DNA of 64,000 nt from Bradyrhizobium niftali (lineage in GTDB: Bacteria; Pseudomonadota; Alphaproteobacteria; Rhizobiales; Xanthobacteraceae), in assembly GCF_004571025.1 (NCBI RefSeq), contig NZ_SPQT01000028.1, positions 62,001-126,000 on the forward strand, written 5' to 3'. Each line of letters begins with the position of its first letter. Position 1 is the stretch's first letter. Positions 44,833 through 52,122 of this stretch are shown here, piece by piece. Below the pieces are notes generated by a model, which saw nothing but the letters and a program-made list of their open reading frames with translations, was not told where the DNA came from and ran no database searches. The translations under genes and the position numbers were made by a program.

Positions 44833-45075
44833 TCAGAACGGACGGCAGCGGCCGGCGTACCAGCGCAGGCCATAGGGGCACCCGCGCGGACGCACGACGA
44901 CGACCGGCGCGGGGCGGGGCGCCACGACCACGACCGGCGGACGCCCGCCCATCGGACGGCAGTTGCCATAGCGGCCACGATACCAGCCGGGACCACAGCC
45001 CTCCGCGGCGCTGGCCGCCTCGCTGAAACCAACGACCGCGCTGGCGAGCATCACGGCGGCGAAGAGATATTTCAT
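44833..45075 (-). CDS. GCG_CRPN-type small secreted protein
   Basis: An 80-residue protein from ATG 45075 (MKYLFAAVMLASAVVGFSEA signal peptide) with mature CGPGWYRGRYGNCRPMGG at the start and CPYGLRWYAGRCRPF at the end, separated by a Pro/Val-rich linker. The CGPG...NCRP arrangement matches GCG_CRPN prefix-repeat proteins common in Bradyrhizobium (recollection). Probably extracytoplasmic with two disulfides. A terminator follows. Confidence 0.8.
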   Translation of the reverse strand: MKYLFAAVMLASAVVGFSEAASAAEGCGPGWYRGRYGNCRPMGGRPPVVVVAPRPAPVVVVRPRGCPYGLRWYAGRCRPF

Positions 45076-45273
45076 CTGATCTTCCTTCTCGTCCTTAGGG
45101 GGAGATTCTTGGGACAGCGCGCTTGCGGCGCACAATGAATCAAAAGACACGATTCGACACGTTAAAATTTGGGGAGATACGTGCCGGCACGTCGCGATCC
45201 AAATCTGTCAATCATGACCTGAATGCGGCATGAACATCGCCCGCATCCTGCTCCAGGCGACACGCCGGCGTCG

Positions 45274-46281
45274 CTAGCGGCCGAGAAAGCCGAGCACCAG
45301 CTCCCGGTACTTCTCCGGCGCTTCCAGGAAGACGAGATGGCCGGTGTCGGGGATCACTTCGGCCCGCGCATTCGGCATCTTCGCGGCGAGCTCCTTCGCG
45401 AGCTCGGCGTTCTGCCCCATCTTCGCGCGCAGCGCCTCCGGTGCGTTCGGACGGCCCGGTGCGTTGTGGTCGTCGGCGCCCATGATGAACAGCGTCGGCT
45501 CGGAAACGAGCGCGACCTCGTGCGCGATCGGCTCGCGATAGATCATCTGGCCGGAGCTGACGAAGGCGCGCAGCCAGCGCGGATAGTCGGGGCTGCCCTT
45601 GATGTTGAAGCGGGCGTCGATGAAGGGCGTGATCTGATCCGGCGGCAGCTTGATCGCGTAATTGGTCTGGAGCTGCTTGCGATAGCCCTCGGCCGTGAGC
45701 TTGTCTTCGCTCTCGATAATCTTCTCGGTCGGCGTCGGCGGCACGTAGAGGCGATAGTCTTCCAGCCCGATCGGCGCGGTCAGCACGAGATGGGCGACTC
45801 TATCGGGAGAGGCGCGGGCGATGCGCACGCCCAGCATGCCGCCGAGCGAATGGGCGACGATCTCGGCCTTGTCGATCTTGAGATGGTCGAGCAGCGCGAT
45901 GGTGTTGCGCGCCAGCGTGTCGAAATGCAGTTCGCCCGCCGGCTTGGAGGATTTGCCGAAACCGATCTGGTCGGGCACCACGACGCGGAAACCGGCTTCG
46001 CTCAGCATCCTGATCACAGGCGCCCAGTAGCTCGACGGGAAATTGCGCCCGTGCAGCAGCACCACGGTGCGGCCGTTCGGCTGCTGAGGCGCGACGTCCA
46101 TATAGGCCATGGCGAGCTGCTCGCCGTCGTTCACAACAGGCAGCAGGTGCACGGGATAGGGATAGGCAAAGCCTTCGAGCGCGATGCCGTAGGGTTCGCG
46201 CGGAGTGGTGTCGGCGGCGTGAGAGGCGAGAGGAGCGGCGAGAAGGGCGGCGGCAAGCGCGGCCGGGAGGAAGCGGTTCAT
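45274..46281 (-). CDS. Exported alpha/beta hydrolase
   Basis: A 335-residue protein from ATG 46281 with a signal peptide (MNRFLPAALAAALLAAPLAS). The alpha/beta hydrolase core is typical: LLHGRNFPSSYW (oxyanion HG), VPDQIGFGKSSKP, the nucleophile elbow AHSLGG, acid in PTLFIMGADDHN and His near IPDTGHLVFLEAP. The substrate is unknown. The longer frame upstream crosses a palindromic repeat. Confidence 0.93.
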   Translation of the reverse strand: MNRFLPAALAAALLAAPLASHAADTTPREPYGIALEGFAYPYPVHLLPVVNDGEQLAMAYMDVAPQQPNGRTVVLLHGRNFPSSYWAPVIRMLSEAGFRVVVPDQIGFGKSSKPAGELHFDTLARNTIALLDHLKIDKAEIVAHSLGGMLGVRIARASPDRVAHLVLTAPIGLEDYRLYVPPTPTEKIIESEDKLTAEGYRKQLQTNYAIKLPPDQITPFIDARFNIKGSPDYPRWLRAFVSSGQMIYREPIAHEVALVSEPTLFIMGADDHNAPGRPNAPEALRAKMGQNAELAKELAAKMPNARAEVIPDTGHLVFLEAPEKYRELVLGFLGR

Positions 46282-46302
46282 GAAGATCTCGTAATTGGAG
46301 CC

Positions 46303-46381
46303 GTCATTCCGGGGCGCGCCGAAGACGCGAACCCGGAATCTCGAGGTTCCAGGTTCGATGCTTCGCATCGCCCGGAACGAC
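46303..46381. repeat. Palindromic repeat GTCATTCCGGGGC (copy 2)
   Basis: Ends GTCATTCCGGGGC and CCCGGAACGAC; inner GAACCCGGAATCTCGAGGTTCC partly pairs. Upstream of the hydrolase gene, opposite to the copy at 18141. Confidence 0.75.
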
Positions 46382-46399
46382 ACTGCGCTTAAAGCGATG

Positions 46400-46422
46400 G
46401 ATGGCCGGGTCAAGCCCGGCCA
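46400..46422. repeat. Short hairpin ATGGCCGGG / CCCGGCCAT (second copy)
   Basis: A nine-base perfect stem ATGGCCGGG/CCCGGCCAT with loop TCAAG, same stem as at 41767-41795. Confidence 0.6.
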
Positions 46423-46475
46423 TGACGAGCACACGAATTCACACGCAAACGTGCGATCTCATGCGCCCGGCGTGA

Positions 46476-47174
46476 TCAGTCCTTCCCATTTCCGAACAGC
46501 GCCGCAAACTGCTTCTCGCCGGTGCGGGTGAAATTCACCACGCGGCTGCCGGGCGTGGCGTCGCGCGCGGCCCATTTCAGCTCGGTGAAGCGCTGCATCA
46601 TGGTGGCGCCCAGCGTGCCGGCGAGATGGTGGCGCCGCTCGCTCCAGTCGAGGCAGGCCTTGCACACCGGCCGCCGCGGATGGGCGAGCATGTCGGGCGA
46701 GATCTGCAAATGTCTGGCGAGGAAGCGCTCGCCCTCGGCGGTCAGCTCGATGTCCTGCTTCTTCTGCTTGACCAGGTTTCTCTCGCGCATGGTGTCGAGC
46801 ATCTGCACGCCGAGATCGCCGGCGAGGTGATCGTAGCAGATGCGCGCGCGCCGCAGTGCCGGATCCTTCGGCCCGGTGCGCACGCGCATGTGGCCGGTGC
46901 GCGCGGCGAGCCCCGCGAGGCCTTCGAGCACGCCGGCAACGTCGTCGTCGGTGAGGCGGTAGTAGCGGTGGCGGCCCTGCTTCTCCGGCTCGACCAGCCC
47001 GCCGGCCTCGAGCTTCGACAGGTGCGAGCTTGCGGTCTGCGGCGTGATGCCGGCCTCCTGCGCCAGCTCGCTCGCGGTCAGCGCGCGTCCGTTCATCAGC
47101 GCCGTGAGCATGTTGGCGCGGGCGGGGTCGCCGACCAGCGCGGCGACCATGGCGATGTCGGGTCCTGATTTCAT
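46476..47174 (-). CDS. ArsR-family transcriptional regulator
   Basis: A 232-residue winged-helix protein: HTH MAALVGDPARANMLTALMNG-like region (VAALVGDPARANMLTALMNG), LTASELAQEAGITPQTASSHL and LEAGGLVEPEKQGRHRYYRL. A C-terminal domain with HPRRPVCKACLDWSERRHHL follows; its two Cys (VCKAC) could bind metal. This fused C-domain type occurs in alphaproteobacteria. The gene is divergent from the NIPSNAP gene and may control it (inference). Confidence 0.9.
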   Translation of the reverse strand: MKSGPDIAMVAALVGDPARANMLTALMNGRALTASELAQEAGITPQTASSHLSKLEAGGLVEPEKQGRHRYYRLTDDDVAGVLEGLAGLAARTGHMRVRTGPKDPALRRARICYDHLAGDLGVQMLDTMRERNLVKQKKQDIELTAEGERFLARHLQISPDMLAHPRRPVCKACLDWSERRHHLAGTLGATMMQRFTELKWAARDATPGSRVVNFTRTGEKQFAALFGNGKD

Positions 47175-47270
47175 GCTTCGATGGTAGCCGAAGCATTGCG
47201 GTCGGGCAAGCGCGTAGCGTGTTGCCACATCGTCGTTGCGAACGAATGACGAAGCAACATCGGAAGCCCG

Positions 47271-47376
47271 ATCCTCACCCTGAGGAGCGCGCCCTTGCGC
47301 GCGTCTCGAAGGGCGAGGCCACCGGCGGGGCCTTCATCCTTCGAGACGCGCGTTCCGCGCTCCTCAGGATGAGGAG
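47271..47376. repeat. Repeat CCTCACCCTGAGGAGC type (copy 2)
   Basis: CCTCACCCTGAGGAGCGCG pairs with CGCGCTCCTCAGGATGAGG, and CGTCTCGAAGG with CCTTCGAGACG. It lies in the divergent ArsR/NIPSNAP gap. Confidence 0.85.
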
Positions 47377-47385
47377 CTGACAACC

Positions 47386-47414
47386 TGGATTGCTTCGCTG
47401 CGCTCGCAATGACG
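47386..47414. repeat. Half copy of the CATTGCGAGCGCAGCG palindrome
   Basis: TGGATTGCTTCGCTGCG then CTCGCAATGACG is the right arm only of the palindrome at 33361, with no left arm. Confidence 0.75.
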
Positions 47415-47437
47415 ATATGGAAACACAGGAGCCTCAC

Positions 47438-47746
47438 ATGTCCGTCACCGTCTTCATCCGCTACCAGCTCGATCCGTTCAAGCGCGCGCAGTTCGAGGAA
47501 TATTCAAAACGCTGGCTCACCATCATCCCGAAATGCGGCGGCGACCTGATCGGCTATTTCATGCCGCACGAGGGCACCAACAGCATCGCCTTCGCGCTGA
47601 TCACCTTCGAGAGCCTGGCCGCCTATGAGGCCTATCGGGCCCGGCTGCGCGAGGATGCAGAGGGCATGGCGAACTTCCATTTCGCCGAGGAACACAGGTT
47701 CATCCTCGCGGAAGAGCGCACCTTCCTGCGCAAGGTGGTATTGTAG
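47438..47746 (+). CDS. NIPSNAP family protein
   Basis: A 102-residue dimeric ferredoxin-fold protein from ATG 47438 after AGGAGCCTCAC: MSVTVFIRYQLDPFKRAQFE, YSKRWLTIIPKCGGDLIGYF and FHFAEEHRFILAEERTFLR. NIPSNAP proteins are small alpha-beta barrels of unclear enzymatic role. It precedes a monooxygenase-like gene by 28 bases, and the two are probably co-transcribed. Confidence 0.85.
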   Translation: MSVTVFIRYQLDPFKRAQFEEYSKRWLTIIPKCGGDLIGYFMPHEGTNSIAFALITFESLAAYEAYRARLREDAEGMANFHFAEEHRFILAEERTFLRKVVL

Positions 47747-47774
47747 GCCACGACACTGTCAGCAGGAGACGCCC

Positions 47775-48125
47775 ATGATCGCCGTGATCTTCGAGGTCTG
47801 GCCCAAGCCCGAGCATCGCCAGACCTATTTCGACCTTGCAGCCGATCTGAAGCCGATCCTGCAAACCATCGACGGCTTCATCTCGGTCGAGCGCTTCGAG
47901 AGCCTGACCGAGAAGGGCAAGATCCTGTCGGTGTCATTCTGGCGGGATGAGGCGGCCGTGCAGGCCTGGCGCAACACGATGGAGCACCGCCGCACCCAGG
48001 CCAGGGGCAGGGCACAGATCTTCGCCGACTATCGCCTGCGCATCGCCAGCGTCGTCAGGGACTACGGCATGAATGATCGCGACGAGGCGCCGAAAGACAG
48101 CCGCGCAGTGCACGACGCACACTAG
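47775..48125 (+). CDS. Antibiotic biosynthesis monooxygenase (ABM) domain protein
   Basis: A 116-residue protein: MIAVIFEVWPKPEHRQTYFD, ADLKPILQTIDGFISVERFE, SVSFWRDEAAVQAWRNTMEH and RAQIFADYRLRIASVVRDYG. This is the ABM pattern, small dimeric enzymes that can act without cofactors. It follows the NIPSNAP gene by 28 bases. Substrate unknown. Confidence 0.88.
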   Translation: MIAVIFEVWPKPEHRQTYFDLAADLKPILQTIDGFISVERFESLTEKGKILSVSFWRDEAAVQAWRNTMEHRRTQARGRAQIFADYRLRIASVVRDYGMNDRDEAPKDSRAVHDAH

Positions 48126-48197
48126 CGCGCTCCGGGCGCGCACTGGCGCTGCCCCGAATGCGTGCCTATGTCTGCGCGGCCAACAAGGGAGAGAAAC

Positions 48198-49007
48198 ATG
48201 CACGTGACGACCGCGGACAAGCGCGCAACTTTCAGGAAGATGCATGAGAGCGGCTGCTTCATTCTGCCCAATCCGGTCGATGTCGGCAGCGCCAAGGCGT
48301 TGCAGCATCTCGGTTTCAAGGCGATAGCGTCATCGAGCGCGGGCTTTGCATGGACCATCGGCAAGGCCGACAACCACGTCACCGTCGAGGACGTCTGTCA
48401 GCATCTGGCAGCATTGAGCTCGGCGGTCGACATTCCCGTGAATGCGGATTTCGAGGGCGGCTTTGCGGTCGAGCCCGACAAGGTCGCCGACAATGTCGAG
48501 CGCGGTGTGCGCACCGGCGTCGCCGGGCTGTCGATCGAGGATTCCACCGGTGACAAGGACAAGCCGCTCTACGATCGCGCGCTCGCGGTCGAGCGCATCA
48601 AGGCCTCGCGCAAGGCGATCGGCGACAGCGGCACGCTGCTGGTCGGCCGCTGCGAGGCATATCTGTGGGGCGTGACCGATCTCAAGCTCGTCATCGACCG
48701 GCTCACCGCCTACGCGGATGCCGGCGCCGACTGCCTCTACGCGCCGGGCCTGAAGAGCCGCGAGGACATCGCCGCGGTGGTGAAGGCGGTGCATCCAAAG
48801 CCGTTCAACCTCTTGATCGGCGGCTCCGGCCTGTCGTTGCAGGAGGCCGAAGATCTCGGCGTGCGCCGGATCAGCGTCGGCGGTTCGCTCGCCCGCGCCG
48901 CCTGGGGCGGCTTCATGCGCGCGGCAAAGGAGATGGCGGAGAAGGGGACGTTCACCGAGCTCGGCAGCGGCTATCCCGGCGGCGAGCTCAACAAGATGTT
49001 CAGCTAG
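48198..49007 (+). CDS. Isocitrate lyase / PEP mutase superfamily protein
   Basis: A 269-residue TIM-barrel from ATG 48198 (RBS GGGAGAG). The family pattern is visible: CFILPNPVDVGSAKALQ, SSSAGFAWTIG, NADFEGGF, GLSIEDSTGD and RCEAYLWG. The KKCGH signature of isocitrate lyase is absent, so it is closer to PEP phosphonomutase or methylisocitrate-lyase-like carboligases. Upstream ATG at 48162 is less likely. Confidence 0.88.
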   Translation: MHVTTADKRATFRKMHESGCFILPNPVDVGSAKALQHLGFKAIASSSAGFAWTIGKADNHVTVEDVCQHLAALSSAVDIPVNADFEGGFAVEPDKVADNVERGVRTGVAGLSIEDSTGDKDKPLYDRALAVERIKASRKAIGDSGTLLVGRCEAYLWGVTDLKLVIDRLTAYADAGADCLYAPGLKSREDIAAVVKAVHPKPFNLLIGGSGLSLQEAEDLGVRRISVGGSLARAAWGGFMRAAKEMAEKGTFTELGSGYPGGELNKMFS

Positions 49008-49009
49008 AA

Positions 49010-49052
49010 CATGATCCGGAAAAGTGTGCAGCGGTTTTCCGGAAGGATCATG
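49010..49052. repeat. Dispersed inverted repeat CATGATCC / GGATCATG (copy 2)
   Basis: CATGATCCGGAAAA pairs with TTTTCCGGAAGGATCATG with a two-base bulge; same design as the element at 11779-11826. It lies directly after a stop codon. Confidence 0.85.
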
Positions 49053-49119
49053 CTCAAGCAATAGAGCCGAACGAAAAGCGGCGGGATGTTGTGTCCCGCC
49101 GCTCGCTCGTCCTCTCGGT

Positions 49120-49246
49120 GTCATGCCCCGCCTTGTGCGCAATTGCGGACTGGGGCGGCGGCGGGGCATCCAGTACGCCGCAGCTTGTCTGTTCAACCAC
49201 GACCGTCTCGGAGTACTGGATCGCCCGGTCGAGCCGGGCGATGACA
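49120..49246. repeat. Palindromic repeat with TCATGCCCCGC / CGGGCGATGACA ends (copy 2)
   Basis: TCATGCCCCGCC and CATCCAGTAC, then GTACTGGATC and GCCCGGTCGAGCCGGGC as hairpin. Same end modules as 28900-29012. Confidence 0.75.
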
Positions 49247-49255
49247 GTTGTGGTC

Positions 49256-49672
49256 TTACTTCGCGCCGTCAGACGGAGCCTTCGTGCCGTCAGACGGAGC
49301 GGCCGGATCCGGCGCGGCCGGCTTGCTCGGCGCAGCACCCGTGGTCACGCCCGGCGCGGCGTTGTTGCGCGGCGTCACGTCGCGCATGCCGGGAGGCGCC
49401 GCTGGATTGGTCGGCGGAGCCTGCTGGGCGGTCTTCGTCGCCGGCTCATTGCTCGCCTGGTTGCCCGTGGTCGTGTTGTTCAAGCCATAGAACACGGCGC
49501 CCAGCACCAGGGCGACAGCCACGGCAAACAGTGCGACCTTGCCGCTGGAGGCGGGGCCTTCGCCCAGTTCGGGGTCGGCCTGAAGGTCGGCATCCCGTCG
49601 CGCCGCACGGAGATACTCATCATCGGCGAGATTCGGGCGATACGGATCGTTGGGAAAACGCTCGTCAGCCAT
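49256..49672 (-). CDS. Hypothetical single-TM protein
   Basis: A 138-residue protein from ATG 49672 (MADERFPNDPYRPNLADDEY). One membrane segment (VALFAVAVALVLGAVFYGL) divides an acidic cytoplasmic N-terminus from a Thr/Pro/Ala-rich periplasmic C-terminus (NPAAPPGMRDVTPRNN, then repeated APSDG). Not recognised; it looks like an inner-membrane anchor with a flexible tail. The stop is TAA at 49256. Confidence 0.75.
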   Translation of the reverse strand: MADERFPNDPYRPNLADDEYLRAARRDADLQADPELGEGPASSGKVALFAVAVALVLGAVFYGLNNTTTGNQASNEPATKTAQQAPPTNPAAPPGMRDVTPRNNAAPGVTTGAAPSKPAAPDPAAPSDGTKAPSDGAK

Positions 49673-49858
49673 CGATTGGGTCTCCTCGATTATGGCGGCT
49701 GGACAACCCATAGATGCGAGATTCTGTTCCGCCCCTCTGATGCTTTCGTCGCATGTTGCCTCCGCGTCAGGAATCGGGAACCTGTTAATTCCGGATGAAC
49801 CCTTGTTCATCCTGGAACCGCGGACGTAAGTTCCACGGCGGAATAAGGGAACAAAGCG

Positions 49859-50500
49859 ATGTGGAGCCTGCCGCCAAGCGATAGCGTGCTGCATCTTCTG
49901 GCGTTTGTTGCCTTGACGGCGCAGGGCATGACCGCGGCGCTAGCTGCGGGGCGGCGCAGCATGGACTATGTCGGTGTCTGCATGCTCGGCAGCATCACCG
50001 CGCTTGGCGGTGGCACGCTGCGCGACCTGTTCCTCGGTCACTATCCGCTGGCCTGGGTTGCGAACCCGATCTATCTCGTGCTTCCCGGCGCTGCCGCGCT
50101 GCTGACCATCCTGGTCGCGCGCCTCGTGCACCGGCTTCAGTTCGCCTTCATCGTGCTCGATGCCATCGGCCTCGTCGTGTTCACCATGACCGGTTGCGAC
50201 ATCGCCTGGCAGATGGATGTCTCGCTGCCGATCGTCATCGTCTCGGGCATGGTGACCGGCTGCGCCGGCGGCGTGCTGCGCGACGTGCTCTGCAACGACG
50301 TGCCGCTCTTGTTTCGCTCCGAGCTCTACGCCAGCGTCTCGGTCGTGACCGGCCTGTTCTATGCGACCGCCTTCGGCCTCAGCATCAACGCCGAACTCTG
50401 GACGATCTTGACCTTCATCCTCGGCATCAGCTTCCGCCTGCTCGCGGTGCGCTACAAATGGGAGATGCCGAAATTCGTGTTCACGGGGGATGAGCGGTAG
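49859..50500 (+). CDS. TRIC-type (UPF0126) cation channel family membrane protein
   Basis: A 213-residue protein with seven predicted membrane helices in two similar halves: GKRSMDYVGVCMLGSITALG-like RRSMDYVGVCMLGSITALGG and GGTLRDLFLG, then VSGMVTGCAGGVLRDVLCND. The GGxxRD motif occurs in both repeats, the TRIC signature. Prokaryotic relatives form trimeric cation channels. A palindromic repeat follows the stop. Confidence 0.9.
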   Translation: MWSLPPSDSVLHLLAFVALTAQGMTAALAAGRRSMDYVGVCMLGSITALGGGTLRDLFLGHYPLAWVANPIYLVLPGAAALLTILVARLVHRLQFAFIVLDAIGLVVFTMTGCDIAWQMDVSLPIVIVSGMVTGCAGGVLRDVLCNDVPLLFRSELYASVSVVTGLFYATAFGLSINAELWTILTFILGISFRLLAVRYKWEMPKFVFTGDER

Positions 50501-50513
50501 CTCCATCCACCTC

Positions 50514-50592
50514 GTCATTGCGAGCGCAGCGAAGCAATCCAGAATCTTTCCGCGGAGGAAGTCTGGATTGCTTCGCTACGCTCGCAATGACG
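50514..50592. repeat. Palindromic repeat CATTGCGAGCGCAGCGAAGC (copy 2)
   Basis: TCATTGCGAGCGCAGCG and CGCTACGCTCGCAATGA with inner GAAGCAATCCAGA and TCTGGATTGCTTC. One base differs from copy 1 in the right arm. It separates convergent genes. Confidence 0.92.
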
Positions 50593-50605
50593 GGGGGAGA
50601 GCTGG

Positions 50606-51829
50606 CTACGGCTGCTTCCGCGCCTTCGCCACCTGCGCCGGCGTCACCAGCGGGCCCGAATTGCCCCAGGAGTTGCGGATGTAGTTGGCCACCGCCGCGA
50701 TCTCCTCGTCGGACAACTGCCTGGCATAGGCCGGCATCTCGCCGGTGTTGGGCGCGCGGGGCGTCGTCACGGTGTGGGCGCCGTCGAGCGTGATGCGCAA
50801 GGTCGAGGACGGATTGACCGATTGCAGCAGCGCGTTGGCGGGCAGCGGCGGATAGATGCGCGGCGCGCCGGTCCCGTCGGCTTCATGGCAGGCGATGCAG
50901 AATTTTGCGTAGACCGCCTGGCCGGTTTTCATCGTGGCCTCGTCGGGCGGCGTCACGATCGTCTCACGCCGCGCCGGCGGCAGGCTCTTCAGGTAGACCG
51001 CGATCGCACGCACATCGGCGTCGCTCATCTTCGAGGTCGAGTTGACGACCACCTCCGCCATCAACCCGTCGGCATGGCTTTTGGCATTGCGGCCGCTCTG
51101 CAGATATTCGACGATGTCCTCGACGCTCCACGACTTCAGCCCGGTGCGGGGCGCGCCATCGAGCCTTGGGGCGTACCAGCCGCCGACCTCGTTGCCGGAC
51201 AATGCCTGCGCCTGCTTGTCCGCGCCAAAATAGTTCTTCGGCGTATGGCAGGCGCCGCAATGGCCGAGCCCGGTGACCAGATAGCCGCCGCGATTCCAGG
51301 CCGCGCTCTGGCTCTGGTCCGGCTCGAACAGGCCGGGCTTGAAAAACATGGTGTTCCAGATCCGCATCAGGCCGCGATAACCGAACGGCCAGCGCAGCTC
51401 CGGCGGCTTGTTGCGGCTTACGACGGGCGCCAGCGTGCCGAGATAGGCGCGGATCGCCAGAGTGTCGTCCTTCGTCATCTTCGTGAAGTAGGGATAGGGG
51501 AAGGCCGGATAGTAGTTCGAGCCGTCAGGCGCGACGCCATAGCGGAGCGCGCGGGTGAAATCGGCATCCGCCCAGCCGCCGATCCCGGTGTCCCGGTCGG
51601 GCGTCAGGTTCGGCGCATAGATCGCGCCGAAGGGCGTATCGATGCGCTTTCCGCCCGCGAACGGCTTTGCCGGATCGGCGGTGTGGCAGCCCGCGCAGTC
51701 ACCGGCCTCGACCAGCGTCTTGCCGTAGGCGATCAGCTCCGGCGACGGCTCGGCGGCACGGACCGTGCTCGCAACCGCACTGCACAACGCCAATCCCACA
51801 ACAGCCAGACCAGCCAGAATCGTCCGCAT
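50606..51829 (-). CDS. Tri-haem membrane-associated cytochrome c
   Basis: A 407-residue periplasmic cytochrome with a signal peptide (MRTILAGLAVVGLALCSAVA). Three CxxCH haem sites are visible: CAGCH near residue 44, CGACH near 192 and CIACH near 313, with Met-rich distal ligand regions. This layout matches the cytochrome subunit of membrane-bound alcohol, aldehyde or gluconate dehydrogenases. No dehydrogenase catalytic gene is adjacent in this window, so its partner is elsewhere or it transfers electrons alone. Confidence 0.9.
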   Translation of the reverse strand: MRTILAGLAVVGLALCSAVASTVRAAEPSPELIAYGKTLVEAGDCAGCHTADPAKPFAGGKRIDTPFGAIYAPNLTPDRDTGIGGWADADFTRALRYGVAPDGSNYYPAFPYPYFTKMTKDDTLAIRAYLGTLAPVVSRNKPPELRWPFGYRGLMRIWNTMFFKPGLFEPDQSQSAAWNRGGYLVTGLGHCGACHTPKNYFGADKQAQALSGNEVGGWYAPRLDGAPRTGLKSWSVEDIVEYLQSGRNAKSHADGLMAEVVVNSTSKMSDADVRAIAVYLKSLPPARRETIVTPPDEATMKTGQAVYAKFCIACHEADGTGAPRIYPPLPANALLQSVNPSSTLRITLDGAHTVTTPRAPNTGEMPAYARQLSDEEIAAVANYIRNSWGNSGPLVTPAQVAKARKQP

Positions 51830-52122
51830 CGAAAGCCTCTCCTGCGACCATTCGACGTCGCCTGCGTGAACGGGGCGTCAATTCATTTCGCGGCGGCGGG
51901 GGTATCGTGACACAAATTGAAAATGCCGGACGCCTTTGCAGCCACGAAATTGCGATTTTTACCCGGCGCTCCCTTTGGTCCAGATTTGTGGTGCGGAGCG
52001 TTAAATATCCGACATAGAGTGGCGGAGACGGTCGGCGCGCCCTAGCTAAAAACAACGGGCAGGCAACGGCTTAAGCGACGTTAAGTGACAAAGACCTGAA
52101 CAGGGCGTGGAAAGAGGACAGC

